Source: Nitratireductor sp. ZSWI3 (GTDB lineage: Bacteria > Pseudomonadota > Alphaproteobacteria > Rhizobiales > Rhizobiaceae). From it: a stretch of 64,000 nucleotides of DNA. The stretch is taken from positions 1 through 64,000 of the forward strand of contig NZ_JANKOF010000005.1 in the NCBI RefSeq assembly GCF_024655565.1, read 5' to 3'. Under the pieces are notes generated by a model. It made no database searches and was not told the origin of the DNA. It saw only the letters and a list, made by a program, of their open reading frames with translations. How positions within the stretch are numbered: the stretch's first letter is position 1; the number at the start of each line of letters is the position of its first letter. The translations under genes and the position numbers were made by a program. This document shows positions 1 to 9,089 of the stretch, piece by piece.

Positions 1-113
1 GCATGCTGCGTCGACGGCGCGATAGCAAAGGCCAACGGCGAGGCCGGATGTGGCTGTGCTTCAACGACTATCGAACCTGTTCCAGCCAAGGCCACCTGCT
101 GCCAGAGCGCGGC

Positions 114-1322
114 GTGAAGGCTTCATCCATACCTGCTGCGTCAGGCTGGTTCATCAGCGCGCTCGGTGCCGCCCAGATCTGTTCGTGGGGGACGCTGTTT
201 TATGGCTTCCCCCTGATTGCCGAAGCGATGCGAGCCGATCTTGGCTGGTCGAAGCCGACGCTCTATGGCGCAGCCACCTTCGGCATGCTGCTCGCGGGAC
301 TTGCGGCCTATCCGGTCGGCGCCGCGATCGACCGCGGCCATGGGCGGCGGCTGATGTCCGGAGCGTCGATCCTGGCGGGAATCCTTTTGGCTGCCTGGTC
401 GCACGTGGAGAGCCTTGTCGCATTCTACATCGTACTTGCTGCACTCGGCTGCATGCAGGCCGCCACGCTCTACGAGCCCGCATTTGCCGTCATCGCGCGC
501 CGCGTCGGTCCGCTCGATGCCCGCAAGGGCATCACGGCGCTGACACTGTGGGGCGGGTTCGCCAGCACCGTCTTTATCCCCGTCATTCAGTTCCTGATCG
601 AGACGCAGGGCTGGCGCGGCGCGCTGCTCGTCATGGCGGGGGTGAACATCCTTGTCTGCGGCGGGCTCTATCTGCTGGTCATCGACCCTTCGCGCGACGC
701 CCCAATCAGGGCTGCCGAGCCCGACGAGACCCCGCCGGCGGTGGGACGCGCAGCAGTCGCAGCCGCTATGCGCAAACCGTCCTACTGGGGCCTGATGCTC
801 GCCTGGGTGTCCTATGCTTTCGCCTTTTCGTCGCTGACCTATCACTTCTTTCCGCTGTTGCTCGAACGCGGCCTGGATTCGGCCGGCGCGGTGCTCGTCC
901 TGACGGTCATCGGTCCGGCACAGGTCGTGGGCCGCATCCTGATCCGCGCCTTCGCAGCCGAAGCCCCGGTGCGGTCGGTTGGCTCGGTCGTCGTCGTGGT
1001 CTTTCCACTGGCCGTGATCGGGTTTGCCTTCGCCCGACCCGAAGTCCTCGTCGTCGCGGGAGTCGCCGCCTTTTATGGCGCGGCGAACGGCATGATCACC
1101 ATCGTGCGCGGCATGGCCGTGCCGGAAATGGTGACACGGGACGGCTATGGCGCGGTCAATGGCTCGCTCGTCGCGCCGATGAACATCATGACCGCGCTCG
1201 CGCCCCTCGGCGCGGCGCTGCTCTGGCAGGCAAGTGGTGGCTACGGCGCGGTTCTGGCTGCGATCTTCATCGGCTCGCTGACGCTATGCGCGGGGTTCTG
1301 GTTCGCGGCGGCGCGGAGCTGA
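114..1322 (+). CDS. MFS transporter
   Basis: A major facilitator superfamily permease of about 402 residues, the usual length for a 12-helix carrier. Long hydrophobic stretches run from the N-terminus (around residues 10-30) to the C-terminal tail, and a cytoplasmic loop rich in charged residues and proline sits near the middle (around ATG-less segment PSRDAPIRAAEPDETPP). The loop after helix 2 has a GAAIDRGHGRR motif, matching the MFS motif-A position. The reading frame is open upstream to the window edge, but the first 37 codons are basic and unlike a transporter start, so GTG at 114 is preferred. The substrate cannot be read from the sequence. It stands alone, followed by a truncated gene remnant. 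Confidence 0.85.
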   Translation: MKASSIPAASGWFISALGAAQICSWGTLFYGFPLIAEAMRADLGWSKPTLYGAATFGMLLAGLAAYPVGAAIDRGHGRRLMSGASILAGILLAAWSHVESLVAFYIVLAALGCMQAATLYEPAFAVIARRVGPLDARKGITALTLWGGFASTVFIPVIQFLIETQGWRGALLVMAGVNILVCGGLYLLVIDPSRDAPIRAAEPDETPPAVGRAAVAAAMRKPSYWGLMLAWVSYAFAFSSLTYHFFPLLLERGLDSAGAVLVLTVIGPAQVVGRILIRAFAAEAPVRSVGSVVVVVFPLAVIGFAFARPEVLVVAGVAAFYGAANGMITIVRGMAVPEMVTRDGYGAVNGSLVAPMNIMTALAPLGAALLWQASGGYGAVLAAIFIGSLTLCAGFWFAAARS

Positions 1323-1401
1323 GCGCGTGGAGCCATGAACCGGGCCCGGCTATCGACCTTCCACGCATTGGATCGATCCATCAAATAAAGGAAGCGCATG
1401 G

Positions 1402-1524
1402 ATGATCAAGCTGGTGTGGATGACCGACCTTCATCTTATCGAGGGGGACTCTGATCTTCCGGACCTTCCAAATGAAAGTACCGGTCAGGGTTACGTGGTC
1501 AATTGTCGTCCAACATCGGCCTAA
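1402..1524 (+). pseudogene. truncated metallophosphoesterase N-terminus
   Basis: A 40-codon reading frame with a purine-rich ribosome site (AAAGGAAG) begins MIKLVWMTDLHLIEGD. This is the first strand of a calcineurin-like phosphoesterase, where the D-x-H of TDLHL supplies the first metal ligands. After about 20 residues the sequence no longer resembles the family and stops at 1522-1524. No downstream part carrying the GNHD and GHxH motifs follows; the transglutaminase gene lies antisense just beyond. I read it as the 5' stump of a deleted phosphodiesterase gene. Confidence 0.5.
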
Positions 1525-1588
1525 GTCCGTATCTCGCACCGATTTACGCGTCCGCGTCGCGAACAAAAATTCGGCTGCGACAAAACTG

Positions 1589-2404
1589 TTACGAACTCGG
1601 AGCTTGCACCTCGTACGTCCAGACGCGAAACGACTTCAGGACATGTGGTCCGAAGGAATTGATGAGCGGGATGTCGGCCGCGTCGCGGCCGCGTGCGACA
1701 ACAATCCTGCCGATCCGCGGCGCATTGTTGCGAGGATCGAACGTATGCCAGGCGCCATCGAGGAAGACCTCCATCCATGCGCTGAAATCCATCGGATCGG
1801 CAACCGGAACCCCGATGTCGCCGAGATGGCCGTTGACGTAGCGCGCGGGGATGTTGAGGCAGCGGCACAACGTTACGGCGAGATGCGCAAAATCGCGACA
1901 GACACCGACGCGTTCGTGGAAGGTCTCGAAAGCCGTCCGCGTCGACCGCGCCTGCATGTAGTCGAAGCGGATATGGTTGTGGACGAAGTCGCAGATCGCT
2001 TGCACCCGGTTCCAGCCAGGTGTGAGCGCGCCGAAGGTGTCCCATGCCATCTGGCTCAGACGGTCGGTCTCGCAGTAACGGCTGCCCATCAGGTAGACGA
2101 GGCAATGGTCGGGTAATTCCGGCACCGGCATTTCCCTGGCGCCCGGCACAATCCGGTCGAGCGCGCCGTCGTCCTCGATCGTGGCGTCGCCCCACATCGT
2201 CAGGTCACCCACCGGCGCAACGAGCCGCCGGCACCGGTTGCCGAAAAGGTCCCGGTAGGTCGATACCGCAACGTCGGGAGTGGTGAATGTCGTCTCGGGA
2301 ACCCTTATGTCCGCGGCCCGATCCTCGTGGACCGAAAGCAGACATACCAACGCCGTCCGCTGCTGGCAGGTCAAAGTGATCTCGTAGCCGTAGCGGATCA
2401 GCAT
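1589..2404 (-). CDS. transglutaminase-like cysteine protease family protein
   Basis: A 271-residue bacterial transglutaminase-like protein with the N-terminal beta-sandwich seen in this family (start IRYGYEITLTCQQ, then LLSVHEDRAADIR) and a C-terminal papain-fold domain. The triad is visible: Cys in RVGVCRDFAHLA, His in DGAWHTFDPRNN and the Asp in the same HTFDPR segment. These proteins hydrolyse or crosslink peptides; the cellular substrate is unknown. It is the last gene of a compact minus-strand operon of very small proteins, starting 12 nt after the DUF1488 gene. No signal peptide is evident, so a cytosolic location is likely. Confidence 0.88.
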   Translation of the reverse strand: MLIRYGYEITLTCQQRTALVCLLSVHEDRAADIRVPETTFTTPDVAVSTYRDLFGNRCRRLVAPVGDLTMWGDATIEDDGALDRIVPGAREMPVPELPDHCLVYLMGSRYCETDRLSQMAWDTFGALTPGWNRVQAICDFVHNHIRFDYMQARSTRTAFETFHERVGVCRDFAHLAVTLCRCLNIPARYVNGHLGDIGVPVADPMDFSAWMEVFLDGAWHTFDPRNNAPRIGRIVVARGRDAADIPLINSFGPHVLKSFRVWTYEVQAPSS

Positions 2405-2416
2405 CGCGAGCCGCCC

Positions 2417-2680
2417 CTAGCGGAAATCCGCGACGGTCAGAGTGTAGGACGGCCGGCGCCCGCGCGAATAGGCTTTGCGTGCGATATCGTGGATCGAACT
2501 GCGCGCTGCGTCGAAAGCGGAGAGGAAATCCGCTTCGGACCGTGACGTCGTGACAGCTCGATGCAGGGCGGCAGTCTCAACAAAGAACGGCACCTCGAAC
2601 ATGCCGTCATGGCCGATGAACCGAACGGCATCGCGCGCTTCATCGAAGCTGCGGCTTCTATTGGGGAACTCCAACGTCAC
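2417..2680 (-). CDS. DUF1488 family protein
   Basis: A protein of about 87 residues matching DUF1488: TLEFPNRSRSFDEARDAVRFIGHD at the N-terminus, FEVPFFVETAAL in the middle, and the closing AFDAARSSIHDIARKAYSRGR with a VADFR end. The frame is open further upstream, but the extension (low complexity, Pro/Ser/Arg) is not family-like. GTG at 2680 is chosen because it overlaps the stop of the preceding 46-codon gene as GTGA, the same coupling as elsewhere in this operon. Function unknown; the family is frequent in Rhizobiales as small soluble proteins. Confidence 0.8.
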   Translation of the reverse strand: MTLEFPNRSRSFDEARDAVRFIGHDGMFEVPFFVETAALHRAVTTSRSEADFLSAFDAARSSIHDIARKAYSRGRRPSYTLTVADFR

Positions 2681-2817
2681 GACTCGCAATCCTCGATTGG
2701 AGATCGTTCGATCGGTGTGCGTGGCAGGAGGCCGCCCTGAGCCATGTGACGTCTCTGGTTGCGACGGTTCAGGGACAGCATGCCTTCGGTTGGGTCGCCC
2801 CGATTGAGGTTGGTCAT
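2677..2817 (-). CDS. small 46-aa protein, translationally coupled
   Basis: A 46-residue protein starting MTNLNRGDPTEGMLSLNR and ending EDCES. It resembles no family known to me, but its placement argues it is real: its ATG overlaps the stop of the upstream gene as ATGA (2814-2817), its stop overlaps the GTG of the DUF1488 gene as GTGA (2677-2680), and an AGGGGG ribosome site lies 6 nt before the start. The composition is polar and basic with no membrane segment. Confidence 0.6.
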   Translation of the reverse strand: MTNLNRGDPTEGMLSLNRRNQRRHMAQGGLLPRTPIERSPIEDCES

Positions 2818-3011
2818 GTTCTGCCCCCTGCCCTCGCAGGAACACCACTGGAGACATGGTAGACGGTCCAGGAGCGATCCGTTTCGATGCGACGGCCGTA
2901 TTGCTCGTCCAGGGCGTGGCGACCGACAGCGCCGCCTTCATTCTCCCAAACACTGATTGCGAGAAGATTGCGCATATGTTCGGTTTTGTCGCCGCGAGCT
3001 TTCATGGTCAT
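2814..3011 (-). CDS. small conserved hypothetical protein
   Basis: A 65-residue protein with a compact core (LLAISVWENEGGA, then QYGRRIETDRSWTVYHVSSGVPA). I recognise this as a short conserved type of rhizobial protein of unknown function. It starts as an ATGA overlap with the stop of the upstream gene (3008-3011) and ends as an ATGA overlap with the next gene. A second in-frame ATG lies two codons in. Soluble; no motif suggests a catalytic role. Confidence 0.7.
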   Translation of the reverse strand: MTMKARGDKTEHMRNLLAISVWENEGGAVGRHALDEQYGRRIETDRSWTVYHVSSGVPARAGGRT

Positions 3012-3244
3012 AGCCTTTTTTCGTTCATCGCTTTGGCGACGATGACGCCGGAATAGAGCGTCGTGCCGGTCGCGTCGGTGATCGTCATGGCGTCCGGTCG
3101 CTGCGGCATGTCGAGGGTCTGCGAAAGCTGCCGCGCGACTTCCATTGCGTCATCGAGATCCGCGGCCTCCATGGTCTCGCGACCGACGACGGCATGCGCG
3201 TCGTCGGTGCCCCGCGTGCGGTAGAATTCGATTACGATCCGCAT
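3008..3244 (-). CDS. small hypothetical protein, 78 aa
   Basis: A 78-residue protein beginning MRIVIEFYRTRGTDDAHAVV and containing MEAADLDDAMEVARQL and the C-terminal VIVAKAMN. ATG 3244 is preferred over the ATG at 3250 and the longer frame because AGAAGG lies 6 nt upstream of it. The predicted alternation of beta and alpha segments looks like a small alpha/beta fold. Part of the coupled small-gene operon; function unknown. Confidence 0.7.
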   Translation of the reverse strand: MRIVIEFYRTRGTDDAHAVVGRETMEAADLDDAMEVARQLSQTLDMPQRPDAMTITDATGTTLYSGVIVAKAMNEKRL

Positions 3245-3281
3245 CGCCATCCTTCTTCGTTCCGCAGAAGCGTCATTGCCG

Positions 3282-3425
3282 TCAGCTCTTGCCTTTGCCA
3301 CGTGGGGCGTTGACGTCCGTGGCGAGCTTGATCTGGTTGCCAAAGGTGCTTTCAGGCTTGGGCGGAGCCTTTTCCTGCTTCGGCTTTCTAATCTCGCGAT
3401 TGCTTCGTTTCTGTCCCTTGGCCAT
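3282..3425 (-). CDS. small basic protein, 47 aa
   Basis: A 47-residue lysine-rich protein, MAKGQKRSNREIRKPKQEK followed by a short Pro-Lys stretch and TFGNQIKLATDVNAPRGKGKS. Proteins of this shape (MAKGQKRSNRE start) are common and conserved in Rhizobiales, with no known function; the charge suggests nucleic-acid or ribosome association, which is inference. Its 5' end overlaps the 3' end of the upstream gene by 38 nt in another frame. Confidence 0.75.
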   Translation of the reverse strand: MAKGQKRSNREIRKPKQEKAPPKPESTFGNQIKLATDVNAPRGKGKS

Positions 3426-3720
3426 GGCCAAACGTCCTTTCGATGAGAGTTGCGCCGCCACCGGACCGCGACATGCCTACCGGCTCGAGACTGTCCTGCG
3501 TCGTCACCCGCTCAAAACGTTCGTCGTCATTGCGGATGCGGTATTGGGGTGAATCGCCCGTAGGCGGCAGCGTGGCGGTCACGTGGTAGATGTCGGCGGG
3601 CAAGACCGATCTTCCAAAACCGCCCTTCAGGCGGACGCTCTGCCCGATCGCAAAGAGATGCGTCGGGGCCTCGCGCCGGATCGGGCGGGCGGTATGCCGG
3701 ATAGGGCTCGTAGAGGTCAT
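3388..3720 (-). CDS. small conserved hypothetical protein, 110 aa
   Basis: A 110-residue soluble protein whose N-terminal two thirds are typical of a conserved rhizobial family: RREAPTHLFAIGQSVRLKGGFG, then YHVTATLPPTGDSPQYRIRNDDERFERV. The hydrophobic and aromatic spacing (VRLKGGFG...YRIRND) suggests a small SH3-like beta barrel. The last 25 residues are Gly/Thr rich and lie where the frame overlaps the next small gene, so that tail is probably unconstrained. Start overlaps the upstream stop as ATGA (3717-3720). Confidence 0.72.
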   Translation of the reverse strand: MTSTSPIRHTARPIRREAPTHLFAIGQSVRLKGGFGRSVLPADIYHVTATLPPTGDSPQYRIRNDDERFERVTTQDSLEPVGMSRSGGGATLIERTFGHGQGTETKQSRD

Positions 3721-3980
3721 GGCTGCTGTTGGTCCTTTTCAAGTGCTGCTTCGAGATCGGCGGGGCCGATCGGCACCATCTGATGCGTCTGACCACTCAT
3801 GCCGATGGCCGGCAGGTGGACAAAGGCGCCGACACGTCGCCAGGCAAGACGGGACAAGACCTCGATCAGCTCCTCGTCCTGGTCGACGCGATAATCGCCT
3901 GCAGGCTGCAGGGCGTCGAAGCCAGGCAACTGGAAGGGCGAGGAGAACCGGACGACGGTCTGCGTGGTACGGATGGTCAT
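3717..3980 (-). CDS. small conserved hypothetical protein, first gene of operon
   Basis: An 87-residue protein beginning MTIRTTQTVVRFSSPFQLPG, with a core PAGDYRVDQDEELIEVLSRLAWRRV and LPAIGMSGQTHQMVPI. I recognise it as a conserved small rhizobial protein of unknown function. ATG 3980 is chosen over the upstream in-frame ATG at 4004 because GGAGG sits 9 nt before it. It heads an eight-gene minus-strand operon in which successive genes mostly overlap by ATGA or GTGA. Confidence 0.72.
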   Translation of the reverse strand: MTIRTTQTVVRFSSPFQLPGFDALQPAGDYRVDQDEELIEVLSRLAWRRVGAFVHLPAIGMSGQTHQMVPIGPADLEAALEKDQQQP

Positions 3981-4407
3981 GGTCAGATGCCTCCGCAGGA
4001 GCACGCGGATGCGCCGCCTGCATTATTCCCATCCGAACCGGAACAATCCCGATGCTGCCAGTACATCCGTGGTCAGCGCCGGGTTCATTCCAAGGTTCGA
4101 ACGGGCGGCATGCGCGCCCGATTGGCGCTATGCACATGCTGTCGAGAATCTGGGTGGTGAATGGCGGGTCGAAGTCTCTGACACCGCGAAGCCAAATCGG
4201 CCAAATCAACGTGCCTTATAGATACGCTTCAATCTTGCTCCAAACAAGGCGCTGTCCCATTTTATTTACAGTCCGGCCCTGAACGCCCCGAATCCCTGCA
4301 TTCGAATAAAGTTTTCGTTGAGAAAAAGAATCCTATGCACCAGAAAAATACGAGAGTGCGACCAGAAATTACTGAGTTCGATATTATCGCGCTCTCAATA
4401 ATAAATT
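3981..4407. other. intergenic region between small-protein operon and groESL
   Basis: About 430 bases with no supportable gene; reading frames crossing it are not protein-like. It must hold the divergent promoters for the minus-strand operon and for groESL. The part from about 4200 is clearly AT-rich relative to its surroundings, as expected for a promoter zone. A 20-bp stretch at 4056-4075 recurs exactly at 15066-15085. Confidence 0.5.
4056..4075. repeat. 20-bp exact repeat, copy 1
   Basis: TGCCAGTACATCCGTGGTCA, identical to 15066-15085. Both copies are non-coding and both lie near small-protein genes on the minus strand. Flanks do not match beyond the 20 bases. Role unknown. Confidence 0.6.
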
Positions 4408-4434
4408 CTGGCACTCCTATCATTCGAGTGCCAA
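4408..4434 (+). promoter_or_regulatory. CIRCE operator (HrcA site)
   Basis: Inverted repeat CTGGCACTC, nine spacer bases, GAGTGCCAA; the arms pair at 8 of 9 positions. The consensus is TTAGCACTC-N9-GAGTGCTAA. It lies 54 bases before the groES start, the expected place, so the operon is probably repressed by HrcA and induced by heat or protein-folding stress. Confidence 0.9.
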
Positions 4435-4488
4435 AGGCGCTACATTGAAGAAGTGGTCGCCCTAAGCGCCGATCTCAGAAAGAATCCA

Positions 4489-6488
<2,000 letters not shown>

Positions 6489-6560
6489 GCAATGCCGGAG
6501 CCATTCGGTCACCGTGGCCGAAAGGTCGATCCTCAACAGCAATCAGGAAGGAATATTTCC

Positions 6561-6953
6561 ATGGCCATGCAAAGCAATAGCAAGAAATCGATCACCCAAC
6601 GCTGGGACGACTACCAGCCGACAAAGTCGACGCTCGTCTGGGCGTGTGCCGGGGCGGCTGTTGCCACCATGATTGTCGGATTTACGTGGGGCGGCTGGGT
6701 CACCGGCGGCACATCGCGCGACCTTGTCTCGACGGCGGGAATTGCGGCGCGTGGCGAACTGGCAAGTGAGATCTGCGTCGAGCGCTTCAATGCTGCGCCC
6801 AACTCGGCTGCACGCCTGGTCGAATTGAAGGCGATAACCAGCACCTCGGCCAAGCGGCAGTTCATCGAGGCAGGTGGCTGGGCGACGATGCCCGGACAGA
6901 CCAGCCCTGACAGGCGCGGCGCCGAAGCCTGCGCGGTGGCTCTCGCTGCCTGA
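6561..6953 (+). CDS. conserved single-pass membrane protein, 130 aa
   Basis: A 130-residue protein with a polar N-terminus (KKSITQRWDDYQPTK), one transmembrane segment at about residues 25-45 (LVWACAGAAVATMIVGFTWGG) and a C-terminal domain (SEICVERFNAAPNSAARLVELKAI, then FIEAGGWATMPG). The start ATG 6561 has AGGAAGGAA upstream. It follows groEL by 72 nt in the same direction and may be co-transcribed. I know similar rhizobial proteins only as hypothetical; a periplasmic C-terminal domain is likely. Confidence 0.75.
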   Translation: MAMQSNSKKSITQRWDDYQPTKSTLVWACAGAAVATMIVGFTWGGWVTGGTSRDLVSTAGIAARGELASEICVERFNAAPNSAARLVELKAITSTSAKRQFIEAGGWATMPGQTSPDRRGAEACAVALAA

Positions 6954-7035
6954 ATCCCGCCAGAATTGAAACGGCCACCGCCGGGACATCTGCCCCGGCG
7001 CACATGTCCGATCAACGGAACAAGGAGTGCGATTG

Positions 7036-7203
7036 ATGATCACCTTCGTAAAGAAAACCGAGCCTCAGCCTGCGTCTGACCAAAGCGAAGAGAACCGTTT
7101 TGAGCAGATCCGCAAGGCTGCAAAGGAGAGGCATCGGAAATCAGACACCGACGGTACCCGCCGCCGCGCCCGTCAAACCGCCGAGGACAACCGGCTGATC
7201 TGA
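7036..7203 (+). CDS. small charged protein, 55 aa
   Basis: A 55-residue protein, MITFVKKTEPQPASDQSEEN at the N-terminus followed by a strongly basic helix-like stretch (IRKAAKERHRKSD) and RRRARQTAEDNRLI. AAGGAG lies 8 nt before the ATG, a good ribosome site. No membrane segment. It sits in the plus-strand series of small genes after groEL. Function unknown. Confidence 0.6.
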   Translation: MITFVKKTEPQPASDQSEENRFEQIRKAAKERHRKSDTDGTRRRARQTAEDNRLI

Positions 7204-7237
7204 GGCGCTAGCGTCCGACCCGAACAGGCAACATCCA

Positions 7238-7351
7238 ATGAGACATCTTGATCGAATAAGGACGGAACCGTCGCTCTGGCTGCTGATACTGATGGTCGGG
7301 GGCGTGGCCGCCATGATTCTTTACATGGTTCTCACCAGCATCACCTATTGA
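7238..7351 (+). CDS. 37-aa single-transmembrane peptide
   Basis: A 37-residue peptide: a basic start (MRHLDRIRTEPS), one hydrophobic helix (LWLLILMVGGVAAMILY) and the ending MVLTSITY. A second peptide of exactly the same length with the ending IVLTSITW is encoded at 15658-15771, which argues that both are real small membrane proteins. Basic residues before the helix predict the N-terminus in the cytoplasm. The ribosome site is weak (no clear AGGAG). Confidence 0.6.
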   Translation: MRHLDRIRTEPSLWLLILMVGGVAAMILYMVLTSITY

Positions 7352-7426
7352 ATAAAATTGCAATTCGACGATCGACAACCAGTCCCGCGTTGCTCCATCG
7401 GCCAATCAAGGCCGAGGAGATTTAAT

Positions 7427-7624
7427 ATGGGTCATAAGGCGACAGGAAATCTTCGCGCCATCCAGATCTTGCTCGGTCACTCCAAGAGCGAGAACACCGT
7501 TCGCTATCTTGGCATCGACGTAGAGGATGCGCTACTCTTGGCCGAGCGTACAGAGATCTCAAACCGAGCGGTCATTCGCGGCGCATCGTGGATGGCCGCT
7601 TTGGCTCTCAGAACAGGTTGCTGA
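7427..7624 (+). pseudogene. tyrosine recombinase C-terminal fragment
   Basis: The frame carries TGNLRAIQILLGHSKSENTV then RYLGIDVEDALLLAERTEI, the C-terminal end of a tyrosine-type integrase. It keeps the LGH histidine and the tyrosine of TVRY, which is the nucleophile position. The rest of the catalytic domain and the whole N-terminal arm are missing; the upstream sequence is unrelated, and the frame runs on about 20 codons past the usual end. It is a recombinase scar marking past integration near 7.4 kb. Confidence 0.8.
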
Positions 7625-7850
7625 TCTTTCCAGTTGGGCTGGGCAGCTGGTCGCAAGTCGCGCTCAAAACCTGACAGTTCGATGACGGCCCCCGTCCTGA
7701 CGACGGCGAAGAGCCCTTATGACAGCCGTGGAGGACTTACTCTGCAGCAACCTAGAGCGGATACTCTTCGCGAACATTTTTTAGTGCTTCGATGGTGCAG
7801 GTTCTGCTGCCAATGTTCACTTGTTGCCAGGCACCGGTGGTTTGGCGCTG

Positions 7851-9080
7851 TCAATTCGAGAATGCAACAAGATTCGCCGGATCGGTCCTTCCAGTTACAA
7901 GGTCAGCGACGATTCGAGCAGTCGCGGGCGCGAGGGTTAGGCCGAGATGTCCATGGCCAAATGCGAGGATGACGTTATCGCCACCCCGGGACGGCCTGAT
8001 AACCGGGACCGAATCCGGCATCGACGGCCGAAAGCCCAGCCATGTTCGTGCCGGTGAGCCCAGCGACGGAAGTAGTTCCCGCGCACCGCGCTCCAGAAGC
8101 GCAATGCGACGTGGATCAGGCGGAGCGGTCAGCCCGCCGAGTTCAACCGTACCCGCGACACGCAGCCTGTGCTGCATGGGGACGAGATAGAAGCCCCGCG
8201 CCGTCGGGCAGACAGGGCGCGACACTGGTGGCTGTTCCATGTCGAACTCGACATGGTAGCCGCGCTCGGTGTCGAGCGGCACACGATCACCCGCCTGCGC
8301 GGCAAGCTGTTTGGAATGTGCGCCTGCGGCAATGACCACCGTACGCGCCCAGACCTCGCCGGTACCGATCCGCAGATGCACGGCCGCGCCTGTGCGCACG
8401 AGTGCTTCCGCTTTCGTTCGGAGAAAGCGGACGCCGGCGGAGGCTGCGGCGTTCGCCAGCCGGCGCATCATCTCGCCGGGATCGGAGAGATGCAGTGCAT
8501 CCGGAAAGAACACGCCACCACCCTCGAATGCCGGCAGGCCAGGTTCGAGCGCGGCAACTTCGGCCGCAGTCAGGAACGCCTGCTCGATGCCGTGCCGTTT
8601 GCGCAGGGCGATCTCGGACGCGGCAGCATGGAAGGCGTCGGCAGAAGCATAGAGGTAGAGGCAGCCGTTCTGACGCATGAGGTCCGTCGCGCCAGCCTCG
8701 CCGGCGAGTTCACGCCACGCTTCACTTGCCCCCGAAAGCAATCGTGCCAGTTTGGCCGCGTTCCGTGCCGCCTGGGCCGGCTGGGATTGCCACGCGAAAC
8801 GCAACAGCCAGGGCATCAGCGCTGGCAGTGCGGACCTGCGGATCGCGAGGGGGCTGTCGCGGTCGAACAACAGCGACGGCAGGTTGCGCAGAACGGCCGG
8901 CGTGCCGACGGGAATGACGGCGTAGTCGGCAATGGTGCCGGCGTTGCCGTAGGAAGCGCCGGATCCGGGCTCGTTCGGCTCGATGACCATGACCTCGCGT
9001 CCGCCGGTAGCAAGCTGCAGGGCTATGGCAAGTCCGATGACGCCACCTCCGATAATCGCGACTTCGGTTGCTTCCTGCAT
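7851..9080 (-). CDS. FAD-dependent D-amino-acid dehydrogenase-like oxidoreductase
   Basis: A 409-residue DAO-family flavoprotein related to DadA. The Rossmann FAD motif VAIIGGGVIGLAIALQLA is at residues 7-24, the glycine-rich YGNAGTIADYAVIPVGTP segment typical of DadA follows, and the C-terminal GHGHLGLTLAPATARIVADL closes the FAD domain. It oxidises an amine or D-amino acid to the imino acid, passing electrons to a quinone or acceptor. It lies 9 nt downstream of the MocR regulator gene and opposite a TRAP-RidA operon; RidA hydrolyses imines, so the set is coherent. The exact substrate is not deducible. Confidence 0.88.
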   Translation of the reverse strand: MQEATEVAIIGGGVIGLAIALQLATGGREVMVIEPNEPGSGASYGNAGTIADYAVIPVGTPAVLRNLPSLLFDRDSPLAIRRSALPALMPWLLRFAWQSQPAQAARNAAKLARLLSGASEAWRELAGEAGATDLMRQNGCLYLYASADAFHAAASEIALRKRHGIEQAFLTAAEVAALEPGLPAFEGGGVFFPDALHLSDPGEMMRRLANAAASAGVRFLRTKAEALVRTGAAVHLRIGTGEVWARTVVIAAGAHSKQLAAQAGDRVPLDTERGYHVEFDMEQPPVSRPVCPTARGFYLVPMQHRLRVAGTVELGGLTAPPDPRRIALLERGARELLPSLGSPARTWLGFRPSMPDSVPVIRPSRGGDNVILAFGHGHLGLTLAPATARIVADLVTGRTDPANLVAFSN

Positions 9081-9089
9081 CGCCGCTGC

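Noticed and set aside
50-1405. A 451-codon plus-strand frame overlapping the MFS gene
   Set aside because: Arg/Cys/His-rich shadow of the transporter gene in another frame; no membrane segments.
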